From Gymnogyps californianus (lineage: Eukaryota; Chordata; Aves; Accipitriformes; Cathartidae): a stretch of 64,000 nucleotides of DNA. Shown in pieces: positions 50,501-61,074 of this stretch. The stretch covers positions 11,532,001 through 11,596,000 of the forward strand of contig NC_059486.1 of NCBI RefSeq assembly GCF_018139145.2, written 5' to 3'. Position 1 is the first letter of the stretch. The number at the start of each line of letters is the position of its first letter. The translations under genes and the position numbers were made by a program. The notes under the pieces were generated by a model, which had not been told where the DNA came from, ran no database searches, and was given only the letters and a program-made list of their open reading frames with translations.

Positions 50501-52029
50501 GTTCGGTTGTTTATAACCTCGCACTGTAGCACTTCTCCCACCCTTAAGAAGAAGCATAACCTACGTATTTCTCTTATAAAAATATCTGCAGATAAAATAT
50601 GCCCATGTATCGGTGCCTAACTCAATATATTAAGCCTAATGCAAACGCTTACTGGAGAAGATGCATTTGTGACTGTCAAAGCTGCATGGCAGAAGAGACA
50701 CGCTGCCCCAGAAAAATGCCAGACCCTCTTTACAAGTCTTAATCTCGTGCAGTCTCTGAAGGTGAGCACAAGGCTAATATAATTCTCACCTCCAGGCTGC
50801 AGCAATCAAAACAGAAACCCGTATTTTAGATTCTTCACATCAGCACTTTCAGAGTATGTTGAGTAACTGTGATGTCCATTAATTTTAATGTACTATATTA
50901 AAATGACCAGCATTAAGAGGCCATGCAATTTTCTGCCAAGCACTTTGTTTCCCCTACCAATTGGGGGTGGGAAAAGTGTCTTTATGAATTGCTACCGATT
51001 CCACCCTTGCTTCACTCTTGAGATACTTCTGTATATCTCACAGCTGCCTGTACAATCAGCTACCCTGGGAGAGAGGTTGGCAGGACTGGACCAAACCAAA
51101 CAATGAAGAGTCTTTTATTAGTAATCTTCTTATGACAGTCAAACAGCACCACTAATACCAGCAGGATAAAAAGCAAATTTTTTTTTTTTTTCCCCTAGGG
51201 ATGGCAATAACAGCAGGAATTGCAGAGAGCTTAACAAGTTTCCATGCTCCCCCAAAGGGGGAGAAAGGTATGTTTTTAGAAAATGTCCACAACTATCGTG
51301 GTCTGAGCAAGAAAACAAGAAGTGTTGAGACATGGCAGGCACCTACTGTTCTGCACAGAAATCCCTGTTTGGATCATGCACGATTTGCATCCCTGAATCA
51401 CTTCAGAGAAGATTTGCCTTTGACAAAGGGACTCTGATCACAGAAGTTCAGCGATGAGAAAAACCAGCAGATCATTCAAATGACCTCTCTGCTAAGACAA
51501 ACTTCTTCCTCAGCTGTCCCTTTAATGAAGATAACAAGCATCTTGTCCAGTCCAGGTAACAGGGCTTCTATCCAGTCCCTAGAGCTACCACCGCACAACT
51601 CCGATATAATTTCAAGGACGCTATTCCTAAACGCTGTCATTGTACTCCTGGTGCCTCTTATAGCTTTCACCACTCCCCATATTCTGTTCCAAGCTGGGAC
51701 TGGGACACCCTCTCCCACAGAGAAGATCCCTTTAACACAACGCAATAATTAAGATGCATTTGTAAATATCATCATCATTGAGGCAGAAAGAAAGGAAACT
51801 TTCCCTGTTTCTCATTTTAGTCAAATGCAAGCTTGCAAGGTTTCCCACCATTCAAATAAACAAGAGAGAAAAAATGGGGGGGGAGCGAAATTTTAAAACA
51901 GCAGAGAGAGACAGAGGCAGGATTTAAAGGAAAAGAAAAGGCGGGGGGGGGGGGAGGGAGAAGGAAGGAGTAATTTAGTTCACACACTGCTACGGTGGAA
52001 AACAAGATGCTTGCTCAGGAAGGAGTTCA
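47561..52029. other. Noncoding DNA approaching the promoter
   Basis: No gene is seen up to the CpG island. Positions 49,850-50,060 carry a dense, non-repetitive AT-rich motif mix that could be regulatory (see findings). Just left of the island (51,870-51,970) the plus strand is strongly purine-rich with G8 and G12 runs. On the minus strand this is a pyrimidine tract about 200-300 bases into intron 1. The overlapping frames at 51,476-51,752 on both strands have no domain. Confidence 0.55.
51943..51970. repeat. G12 run in purine-rich tract
   Basis: Twelve consecutive G followed by AGGGAGAAGGAAGGAG. Part of a purine strand next to the CpG island; potential triplex or G-quadruplex DNA. Confidence 0.85.
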
Positions 52030-52173
52030 AGTCGCCGCCTGAGTAGCTGCAAACCAGCCCAGCGCAATCTGTACGCGATCAACTGGTGACTCCGCTACTC
52101 GCCCCAGCAGAGCACCAGCCGGCTCCCCGCCGCAGCCCCGCCAGCGCCCGGCGACAAGTGCCTCCCCGCTTAC

Positions 52174-52249
52174 CTCCGCAGAGCAGGGCTCCGAGGAGCA
52201 GGCTGACAGCCGGGCAGCGGGGCCCGCCGCCCCGGGCAGCCCCCGCCAT
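52174..52249 (-). CDS. First coding exon: signal peptide of unidentified secreted/membrane protein
   Basis: Reading on the minus strand, an ATG at 52,249 in good Kozak context (G at -3, G at +4) opens 25 codons plus one base. The exon ends at 52,174 directly before GTAAGC (last exon bases GGAG), a strong splice donor in phase 1. The peptide starts MAGAARGGG, has a basic/Gly-rich n-region, a hydrophobic core AVSLLLGALLC and small residues after it: a textbook secretory signal peptide. Phase-1 junctions just after a signal peptide are common in receptors, adhesion proteins and extracellular proteins built from phase-1 modules. I do not recognise the gene. The same frame is open upstream to another ATG at 52,549 (100 codons earlier), but that extension is Pro/Gly/Ala-rich GC-island sequence and would bury the signal peptide, so I prefer the internal start. 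Exon 2 must lie beyond the intron, probably left of position 1. Confidence 0.75.
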
Positions 52250-52775
52250 GCCGAGGAGACGGGGACACGTCCCGGGCGCGGCTCCGGGGGGCTCCGCCGA
52301 CGCCGCTAGCTCTCCCCGCCCGTCGCCCGCTGCGGGCGCGCCATCGCCGAGCTTCGCACGCACACTGCGCTCCGGAGCGCCGCTCAGCCCCGCGGCGGGC
52401 TCCTGCCCATGCCGGCTCCGCTCCTTCCCCTCAGCCCCGCACGCCCGCGCCTTCCCTCTCCCCTCCGCGCCCTGCCCTAGCGCCGGCGGGGGCGGGCCGG
52501 CGGGGCAGCGCCCATGGCAGGCTGAGGCTGACGGGCGCCCCGGCACCACCGCGCTCCCCGGGCAAAACTTTTCAAGCGGGCGAGCAAAGGGCGGGGAAGG
52601 TCCGGGAGCCGGGGGAGCCGGCGGGGCTGGGTCGTGCCCCCGGCCGCTGGCTGGCTGGCTCGCTCCCCGGCTAAACCCGAGCGCCCTCCGCTGCGGCTCC
52701 GGCCGGCTCCGCTTCCCGTGCCTTTATCTCGGGGCCGCCGGCAGACGCGCGCACACACACTTTTCCCTCAGAGGA

Positions 52776-52859
52776 GGGAGGGAGGGGGAAGGGAGGGGGA
52801 CCGTTGAGCTCGAGCCGGCGGCCGTTGGCGCTCGCGGCGGGGGAGGGGGGCGGGGGGAG
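52776..52859 (+). other. G-quadruplex cluster in promoter core
   Basis: Repeated G3-G6 runs with one- or two-base loops at 52,776-52,799 and again at about 52,835-52,859. Located between the minus-strand coding exon and the putative plus-strand first exon, so it lies in the promoter core of both. Confidence 0.65.
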
Positions 52860-52990
52860 CCCTACCTACGGCCGCCCTCAGCGCGGAGCGGGAGGCGCTG
52901 AGGGGAAGGCTGCCCGGCAGCGAGGCGGGGAGCAGGACCCGGTGTCGGTCCCCTGGTACTGAGCCCCCCCCGCGGGAGGAGGCTGACGAG
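52850..52990 (+). ncRNA. Possible first exon of divergent plus-strand transcript
   Basis: A strong donor, GACGAG followed by GTGAGA, ends a GC-rich segment at 52,990. The start is a guess. No convincing coding start joins it, so it would be a 5' UTR exon of a gene beyond 64,000 or an lncRNA. Support comes from the T-rich plus strand to the right of the island, the expected trace of rightward transcription. Confidence 0.35.
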
Positions 52991-53160
52991 GTGAGACGGC
53001 CGCTCAGAGCGCCAGGGCTGTGAAGGGAGGAAGGACTTTTGCCAAGCCGACATGGCAGGAGAGAGGGTGGTCCTGCCGCGGGGTGCGAGCTGGCCAGGTC
53101 GGGGGCCGAGGGCGGAGATCAGGAGAGGGGCACGGGAATGAAGGGACAGCTGGCCCTGGG

Positions 53161-56100
53161 GAGTAGAGAAATTCCTCCTCGACGCGAGGGACCATCACTG
53201 ACCTCACCACCCCGTTTCTGCACTCCTGCTTTCTCAAGTCCTGCTGTAAAGCAACATGTATTAAAAATAGAAAACCATAAGAAAAGAGCCTTACCAAAAC
53301 ACGAGACGTTACTGTGCACGTATGCTTCCCTCCAGAGACAGGGAAGGCCACTGCAAGCCCTAAAATGAAGAAAACAGCTTGACGCACCTGTTTTTCACCC
53401 AGCTCCAGCCCTGTCATTGAATCCTCATCCTCTTTTTTTTTCCTTTTCCTTTTGCACGCTGCTTCAGTTCTATCTTCTAAAGATAATTCACAGGCCATAT
53501 TTTTATTCCTATTCATTTAATTTGATGCTTTCACCTGGGTATCCTGGATAACTTCAGCTAGCATCTCTTCCTCCTTCTTGTGGCAAAAAATGTAGATATT
53601 TGTGGCCCAACAGTAAACATGCTTTTAATAATCTTTGCTACAGCTATGGCATATAGCAAGCAAGGTGCAGTTTAGTAAAAAGTATTGAGTATTTGAAGTA
53701 TTTTAGTGTAAGAAGTACTGAGTGCAGAAATCACCTAAGCAGGGAAACAACCCTCCCTGCTCGATGACAAAACAATGTCTTAAAATGGTGACTTCTTTTA
53801 CAACCTACTGCTTTTATCCTGAGAACTTAGGCTCTGATCCTTCAGGCAAATACTCACAGCCAGTCCTCTATGACTGGCTAATCAACCAAAATCAGTGAGG
53901 TTCTCCCCATCTGTGGTCAGTTACTGAAACAGGAGTCAAAGTTTATTGTTAGATATTACCCTAAATAAAATGAGTAAAACATATTTTGGCTGATTTTAAA
54001 AAGCCTATTGTTCATGCAAGACATTATTCCCAGTTTGATAAGCCAAGTCAAGAAAAACTACCTTAAGATAGAGATTTCTGATGAGGAACTGCAGAGAACT
54101 TTGTCAGGAGTATGCTTTGTACTGTCATGGTTTACATGATTTTTTTGTCAGTAGCAGCTAAATCAAATGTGGAAAAAGTAGAAAGAGTATCATATGGATG
54201 CAATTTTAACATAATTTTTCTCACAAGAATGTAAAAAAGCATTTCTCAGTGAAAAACTCATTCAAAAATGTGTAACAGCTTTAGTCTCTTCTGCTTGATT
54301 GTAAATTCTGCTAGACACTACAAATACTTGTTAGATGAGTTTAAGTGTAAGGATCCAGCAGTCAACAGTAAAACACAGCAGCTAACAAACTTTTATGTCC
54401 TGCACTTGAATTTGTAGATAATATACAATCCATCTGATTTATAAGAGAAAGCAGATACAGTGAAGACAAAAGATATTTCTTTCCAAGGCAACTTTTACTA
54501 AGGGATCAAAACCCAATCCTACATCATTCATAAACTACCAACAGTTGTCTTCTTTGAATTGTGAAGAAACTTTCAATATGATGTAAATTAGATTGAATAT
54601 GAGATTATTTGGAAATACTGACAAGTGGAGTATGTTGTATTTATGAAATCAAATGGGAGTGTATATATTATTTGCATAACATGCTCTGAAGAAAGTTTTG
54701 GAAGTTGCACAAGGAACCCATTGGCAGAGGCTTTCATGAGTAAGAAGTCAAAGTCAGATAACAAGGTGATAAATATGGTAAAGAAGTCTGGACAGAATAG
54801 GTTTTGCTACAGCTATTCTTATTCCTTTGAAATTTGATTTCGTGTCGTTGTAGGTACAACATTTCAGTACCAGAATTTTCAATAGAAGCTATGTCTAAGA
54901 TGATTTGTTTAGGCTAGCATTTTCAAAGGAAACAAAAGGGGTTAAACACACAAATCACACTAAAATTCAAAGAACCTGGCTTAATTTCTTTCTTAATGCA
55001 TTTATAATGAAAATATGGGTTGCTGTGAACAATTTATAGCAACAGTACAATTAACACCAATCACAAAAAACAGAGAAGGGGTGTGTTTGCAGGCAAGGGA
55101 GAGTATACATGGAGTCCTGAAAAAGGAAACCATAACGTTGAGATTAAAAAATATGGAAAATGTCATTACCTACCTTTGATACAGTCCAAATTATGTCTCT
55201 AAATATGTAAGCAAAGGCATTCTCTATATGTTAAATTATATGTAATCCTGAATCTGTTTGGAATTTTGTGATGTTTTATTGCTCCAGAGTGGTTTTGTAT
55301 GTTTAAAGTTAGATTCTGACATTTTATTCATGTTGATTATTATGCTACTCCTCAGATTATCCTGCTGAAGTCAAGTAGGTTAGTTTGCAGAAACTATATA
55401 ACATGAATGAATATGAATGTAGTCCTAAGAGTTCAATTCTGTTCTCACTAAAGTTTATGGAAATTTTGTCCCCAAGTCCAGGTCTTACCTTGTCAAAGGA
55501 TTACGCAAGCAAGTAAGGAGAATTGGTTAGGTATTTTTGTTTCCAGTGATTTTTACCACTAGCTTAGCCCTAGACTTCAGCACATCCTAGTAATGATGTG
55601 TCAAGGTATTTGTCTTGAATATAGGGAACGAATAGTATGAACTTCATTTTGAATAGTATGTAACTTAATTTTGCATAGATTTTGTCACAATTTTTTTGTT
55701 TTCTACTTGTAGTAAGTATTTCATCAACAGATACTTTTAATGTAGTTACACAACTTTGTTTCTCTGAAGGAATCTCAGGAGTTTAAGTTTTGAAGTCTTT
55801 ATGAGCTATTGTGACTTGTAATAGGCAAAACTGAAATTTTCAGTCTTACATGTAGCGTATTCCCTGCAGTAAGTGTAAGAAAATAAGGAACATGCCCAGA
55901 AACAAATAGAGAGACGGTGGGCCAAAGTTGACTTCTTAGGGTCAGTCAGCCTCCTAAAATTTTCAAAAGTACCATACAGTGTACGTTAGGCTGAAAATGC
56001 AACCTACGTTGAGGTCTCTCACAACCCCCACTTTATATTTTGCCAGCTGCAATGTTGAAGTCACATGCCAATTCACTGACCCAATGCTAAAAAATGAAAG

Positions 56101-56954
56101 CAGAAAAAAAATGCACCAAATCAAAGCTCATATTGCCATGTGCAGATAGGAATTGATAGCAGAACTCTCCAACTTGTATGTAGGCATTGAGGTATTTTGT
56201 ACAATTTATATTTTGTCGATGCACGTATTGCATCCCTGAAGAAGTTCTGTATGGCGAATATATCTCACAAACATTTCTCAGGTGAAAACATGATCATATA
56301 GTTTGAGGATTAACATATTGTGTAGGTGATTGAGTGTTCCAGTAAGTACTTACAGCTATCCAAATTGTTATTTTTTGTTAGAGAATGAAAAAGCTATAAA
56401 GTTGTCTTATACTGATCATGGGGATGTATAACATTCATCATAAAATGGAAAATAGTTGAAGTACAAGATTATACACATTTTTTTCTTAATGTGAAAATGT
56501 GGGGTTTTAAGGCAAAAAGTGACCAAATTTTGTGCTTTCAATAATTGAAAGTCAATTGTGACTTACAATAACAGAAGAAAATCAAAAACCTGTCAACCAA
56601 CCCTAAGACTGGACTGGAAGCAAAAGTGTGTCAGAAGGAATAATCTGATAGAGCTTTAGAAAACAGATGTTGGGACTGTGATGTTGCCAGCAGTTTAGCA
56701 CTCATGACATAAGTGAGTATAATAGACATTGCAGCCTGTAATCTTGACTTTAATCATTCTGTAATGAAAACTAGTCTTTGACCACTACTCTGTAATTTAG
56801 CCAAAAACATAGATTGTCCTTGATACATGCGAGTGGTTTTGGATGTGATCATTTAGCACTGACTATGTCTACTACTCGAAGGCCCATTTAACTTGTTCTC
56901 TGTTTTAGCTTGCCATGTATTGTTATCCTTGGCACTATATCATACAAATGACTC
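53161..56954. other. Noncoding AT-rich DNA, no gene seen
   Basis: Unique sequence with a T excess on the plus strand. A 170-codon minus frame at 53,004-53,516 runs into the island and has no domain; it is most likely chance. Nothing else is supported. Confidence 0.55.
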
Positions 56955-57050
56955 TGTCTTTCAGTGTGACCTTAAACAAGTCGCCTACTCTATCCCTCAA
57001 TGTCCTTATACGTATAATGGGATAATGACACCAAATACTTTCATCAAGTG
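56955..57050 (+). mobile_element. MIR SINE fragment
   Basis: TCAGTGTGACCTTAAACAAG, then a CGCCTACTCTATCCCTCAATG block, then TATAATGGGATAATGA follow the sense order of MIR (TGTGTGACCTTGGGCAAG, CCTCAGTTTCC, AAATGGGGATAAT). The only sense-oriented MIR copy I see. Confidence 0.8.
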
Positions 57051-58444
57051 CATGGACACATAGAGGAAAAAAGCTACATATATATTCTACCATTCTTTAA
57101 AATTAATAGGACTAGGTGAATGAATAGCTTTCTCATTTAATGTTTGCCTCTCTGCTCACTTATTTGTAATTATTCAGAATTATACTTTTCTTAACTCGTT
57201 TTCTTTAAATATAGAATTTTAAATCCTTGGAATGTGATCATGGCCGGTTCACTGCAAGGGTCCATACCGAAATTGCATTCTGTATTGTTCCATGTGTACA
57301 AGATTCCAACGGGAAGAAAGGGAGAGTGGTGCACCCCAAATTCTGCCAGAGATCTGAAGCCACGTAAAGGAATAGAGTGAAAAAGTGTTGAGCATTCGGT
57401 TTTATCCCATCCTTGTACCTGGGTGCATTACCATCTCTCTTCTGTCTTCTATGCTTTGTTTTGCAGTTAGGAGTATTGCCATTTAAAGTGATTTTATTAT
57501 ACTTCAGTGTCAGCATTTATCCTTGAAATAGAGATATAACTTGTATCTCTTACAGTTACTCATTTGTGCTGCATGCAGACAGCATGGCATGGGTTTATAT
57601 TCAGTACATCTGAAATGTATTTTTCGACCATAGTGCCTGGCATTGTCATCTTTTTGGTTGACAAATGTTTTTAACAAGGACTTAAGATCACAAGATACCG
57701 TTATTTGCAAAAGGAACCAGCTCACCTAGTCACTGTGATCTTTCCTAGTTATTATACTCATGACTGTAAGCAATGTACGCAATATGTATCTATTGCATGG
57801 ATCAAAAATTTGGGGTGCCATGGGTGCATACCCTTCAGTTTTAGATCTGAAGATATGGCTTTTTTGACCGGAAGACCACTCCTCAAAATACAACTGAGTA
57901 TATAAAAAACCAGTAGATACTCAAATCACTGATATCAAAGGGATTAAATGTGTGGCCTTCCGTCCTACCATTTGACACTGCTACCAAAATGAGGTAAGTT
58001 TGGGTAACAATGGAGACAAAATGCCATGTGGCTAACAAGATTTAGGTATTTATTGTCTAGTTCTATTCACAGATATTTAGTAAAATACGGGAAGTGTCTT
58101 TTCTCTGGCTCCTCCCTTTGCCAAATTTATCAATGAGAAGCTTCATGGAAACAGGTCCAGGAAAGCAACTACAAGGTAAAGGGCATATCATTTAAAATGG
58201 GGCATTTGATAAAAAGCATATAGGGATCTGTGAATCTTTTCAACATTTTAATTTCTGGTTGCAAAGGCTTTACCTGACACATCAGCTTTAGAAAAGTCAT
58301 GCCATTAGCTAGATGCAAATTTAATTTTCTGCACTTACATAAAAAAATTACTCTATGTGCATGTAAAAGCTTTTCCAAAATTTCAATAACTGAAATTTTT
58401 GAAGAATCTGATCTTTTTTCCTCAATGTGCTAAGAATCTCTATA
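57051..58444. other. Noncoding DNA, no gene seen
   Basis: Overlapping short frames on both strands, no domain and no repeat I can name. Confidence 0.5.
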
Positions 58445-58700
58445 ATAATACTAGCTGCACTGAGTCAGACCAAAGGTTCACCTAGCTTGTTTCTGACAGT
58501 GGCCAAAACCAGATGCCTTGGAAAGAGTACAAGAGGGCAAGCGTGCGGTGATAGCCCTTTCCCAGCCTCTGAAGATTTGAAGCTCAGAGAATTCCTGAGC
58601 CAACAATTGTGTCATTGTCTTTGATGGATTTCTCTCCCCTGAATGTCTCCAATTGTTTTTGAACCCGTCTACGTTTTTGAGCATCCACAAATCTGGTATC
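58445..58700 (+). mobile_element. Old CR1-like interspersed repeat
   Basis: Contains CTGAGTCAGACCAAAGGTTC, then CTGACAGTGGCCAAAACCAGAT, CCTGAGCCAACAATTGTGTC, and TTGATGGATTTCTCTCC before TTTTTGAACCCGTCTACG. This ordered set of phrases belongs to an abundant interspersed repeat of sauropsid genomes that I believe is LINE-derived, though I am unsure of the family name. The 65- and 78-codon frames here are repeat-derived. Confidence 0.65.
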
Positions 58701-59456
58701 TCTTCTAAGGCCAAATACGAGCGTTTTTATACATAAATAATGATGTCATGTTCCTTAATTTTTTTAATTCCAAAACTGTGATAACTATATTATAATGCTC
58801 AGATTTTCAAGATGTCCATACTCGTAGTAAATATTCAAATTACCTGTAACATTTGGGACTATTAGCTTCCAGAGACATAAAATACAAATATAACTTCATC
58901 ATTTGTGGAAAGCAAATGTGAGCAGAATTTGAACAGAGCCAAGACTAAGTATTGGTTTTCATATAGAAACACTTACTGAAATGCCTGGCAGTATTTCTTT
59001 CATCTGTAATGTTTCTTCTCTTTGTTTCTTTGTTTTACCCAAGTATTATAACCTGAGACTACATACTCTTGGGAAGGACCATGATGGACTAATTATGATC
59101 TCTAGATTCTGTTGCAATGGAATTCTATAAACCAATAATGCCTGTGTCTTACATAGCATTTTTCATGTGTATATATTGTAGCATTTACATATATGAATAA
59201 CCTTTGGAACAATTCATCCACAAGTGTTTCTGATCCCTCTTATTCCTTCTCTTATATTTGTATGCATAAAGTAAAATCAAGATATCTTGATAAGCTTTAA
59301 ATATGTATATCATGAATCACTCTAGTATGTTTTCTGCAATGTGAATTAGTTGTCTTAATATGTACCTACTAACTTAAGAAACAAAAATTCTGTCAGATAC
59401 AATACATTTCAAAGGTGTTTGTCACTTTACTACTGCATATTTTGATTTCCTTGAAG
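58701..59456. other. Noncoding AT-rich DNA, no gene seen
   Basis: Unique sequence with TA-rich stretches near 59,160-59,320. No feature supported. Confidence 0.5.
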
Positions 59457-59960
59457 TTAAGGCTTTGAAATACTCAAGGCACATCTGTTGCAGGTTGCAT
59501 TCTGAAAAAGGATAGCTACTTCAAAGTGCTGTGCCCAGGATAAATTGCTAATCCAGGTGAACCCCTTGACACTTAGCCTGAGTTCAGCCATTACTTTAAA
59601 CACGTGGTAACAATTATTAGACTCTAAAGTTGTATTCAACATACCCGGTCTGTTGTGACTGTGCACGTGAATGGTCATATTAATACCATATTCTCGGACA
59701 ATCGTAACTGCGGTGACAGCATCTGACCAGGAGTTAAGAGAAATATCTTTTAAGGTGGGTTTAAGCTCTGAGTTCTTCTGAGTGAGTTTCGTTCGAAGGT
59801 TTTGCATCACGGGGAGTTTCCCAGTTGGGCTCTCGCTTTGCCGAAGGCGAGCGGTTGCTTTTGCAGTGCGAGCAGTGCCCCCTCGCGCTCCAGCCGGGCC
59901 TTCCTGCAGCGCGCCGGAGGCAGCAGCAGGAGCAGAAGGTAGGCTTGCTGCTTTTTCCAA
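59457..59960 (-). other. 167-codon open frame over a small CpG pocket, status unknown
   Basis: The longest open frame outside the CpG island in the right half. Read on the minus strand, its first third (59,800-59,960) is GC-rich with many CpGs, unlike all surrounding DNA. The rest is AT-rich. The GC-rich part contains a pyrimidine tract ending in CTGCAG (possible minus-strand acceptor), and on the plus strand CAGAAG/GTAGGC is a possible donor at 59,940. No domain, signal peptide or membrane segment is evident and I do not recognise the protein. Options are an alternative lncRNA promoter or exon on plus, the 5' end of an old retrocopy on minus, or chance in a CpG-rich enhancer. Confidence 0.3.
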
Positions 59961-61018
59961 TGCATCTGGTACTCAAGAGCAATATGAAAGCACCAAGTCT
60001 CATTAATGTGGCAGACAGATAAACAATTTTCGGATCATTCTCTGATCATGATGGATTATTTGGTCATAACAAGCATATTATCCTTGCTTAATGAATGGAA
60101 CATGCCATTTCTTCCTAGCCATTGTCAGTCTTTGATGCAGTACAATTAGCAGTGGTTCTCATTTAATTACCTAGCATAATAGAACCTGAAATTCAATCTT
60201 TCATATAACTACTGCTTTTCAACAGTCCCCTAGGCTAATGAGGATAATGTTCCAACCTAATGCGTATTATTTATAAAGAAAACGTTGCAAAACAAATACA
60301 GTCTTACAGGAGTATAATACTTCAAATTGCTTTAGGAGCTGTTTGATTACTGTGGCCAATAACTGTTTTAAGTTGGTGAAGAGGCAATTAAATAGTCCTA
60401 GTTAAAAATTAATAATATTCTAGTGAGGAGTAGGAACTTTTAGTTGTTACTTCTGCTTGGTTTTTTTCCCAGTCAAATGAAGGAAACTGACAACAAATAG
60501 ATTTGTAATGACATTTTAGATACAGCTGTCTTTTTAATAATAAGAATGCTGACTCTTGCCTGTGTTAGGAGAGATTTAAAAAAAACCCCAGAACTAGGGA
60601 AGTATTAACAAAACAGTTTAGGCATCTAATGGATTAAGATAGCCGTCTAAACAGATTTTGAGGAACATATGCACATGCTGCAGAAACTGTTGCAGCCTCT
60701 TGGCACTTTGAAGATCCCACAGACTTTCTTCTATATTTTGATTTGCCTGTTTACTTTCAAAAACTTCCTCCAAGTGCCTAAATCATATCATAAAATGAAA
60801 CATTTATAGAACTAAGCCACACCTTATGACTGTCTCCAGAAAATGAAAAACTTTCAAAATTCACTTCACTATACCGTGTTCACTGTTCAGCCTTTTTATT
60901 ATACATTAATTAATTAGTAGGCATGAAACAGGCTATGAAGTTCTTTTACCAGAGCATTCCAGTTCTCTGCAGAAACACTGAAATCACCTCAGATATGACT
61001 CTTACATCTCAGGGGCTT
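59961..61018. other. Noncoding AT-rich DNA, possible regulatory element
   Basis: No gene. The stretch 60,120-60,420 has frequent TAAT/ATTA sites and no repeat similarity (see findings). Confidence 0.45.
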
Positions 61019-61074
61019 GTGTTAGATGGCCTCCAGAGGTCTCTTTCAATCTAAACTACTCTATGATTCTATCT
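61019..61074 (+). mobile_element. CR1 LINE 3' end
   Basis: GTTAGATGGCCTCCAGAGGT followed by a CAATCTAAACTACTCTATGATTCTAT tail is the diagnostic end of CR1 (TAGATGACCTC...AAACTATTCTATGATTCTAT). CR1 copies are normally truncated at the 5' end, and here little more than the final 60 bases can be recognised. Only about one and a half copies of the terminal 8-base repeat remain. Confidence 0.85.

Larger units (their letters stand above)
52030..53160. promoter_or_regulatory. CpG island, probable bidirectional promoter
   Basis: The only large GC-rich, CpG-dense segment in the window, standing out sharply from AT-rich flanks. It carries several GGGCGG/GGGGCGG Sp1-type boxes (around 52,480, 52,590 and 52,848) and no TATA box at a convincing distance from either putative start. 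It overlaps a signal-peptide first exon on the minus strand (52,174-52,249) and a good plus-strand splice donor at 52,991. The base-composition skew of the flanking DNA changes sign here. The G-rich core at 52,776-52,860 lies between the two presumed transcription starts and can form G-quadruplexes. Exact transcription starts are not visible from sequence. Confidence 0.9.

Noticed and set aside
52250..52549. N-terminal extension of the minus-strand exon from an upstream in-frame ATG
   Set aside because: It would place 100 low-complexity residues before a clear signal peptide, and the internal ATG has the better context. Not excluded outright.
52086..52901. 271-codon plus-strand open frame through the CpG island
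   Set aside because: GC-rich DNA has few stop codons. The frame is antisense to the signal-peptide exon, is Pro/Gly/Ala/Arg-rich low complexity, and has no domain or good start.
53004..53516. 170-codon minus-strand open frame upstream of exon 1
   Set aside because: Runs from AT-rich DNA into the island with no composition of a real exon, no domain and no fitting splice sites; most likely chance.
58427..58714. Frames of 65 (plus) and 78 (minus) codons as a small gene
   Set aside because: They lie inside an old interspersed repeat with recognisable phrases.
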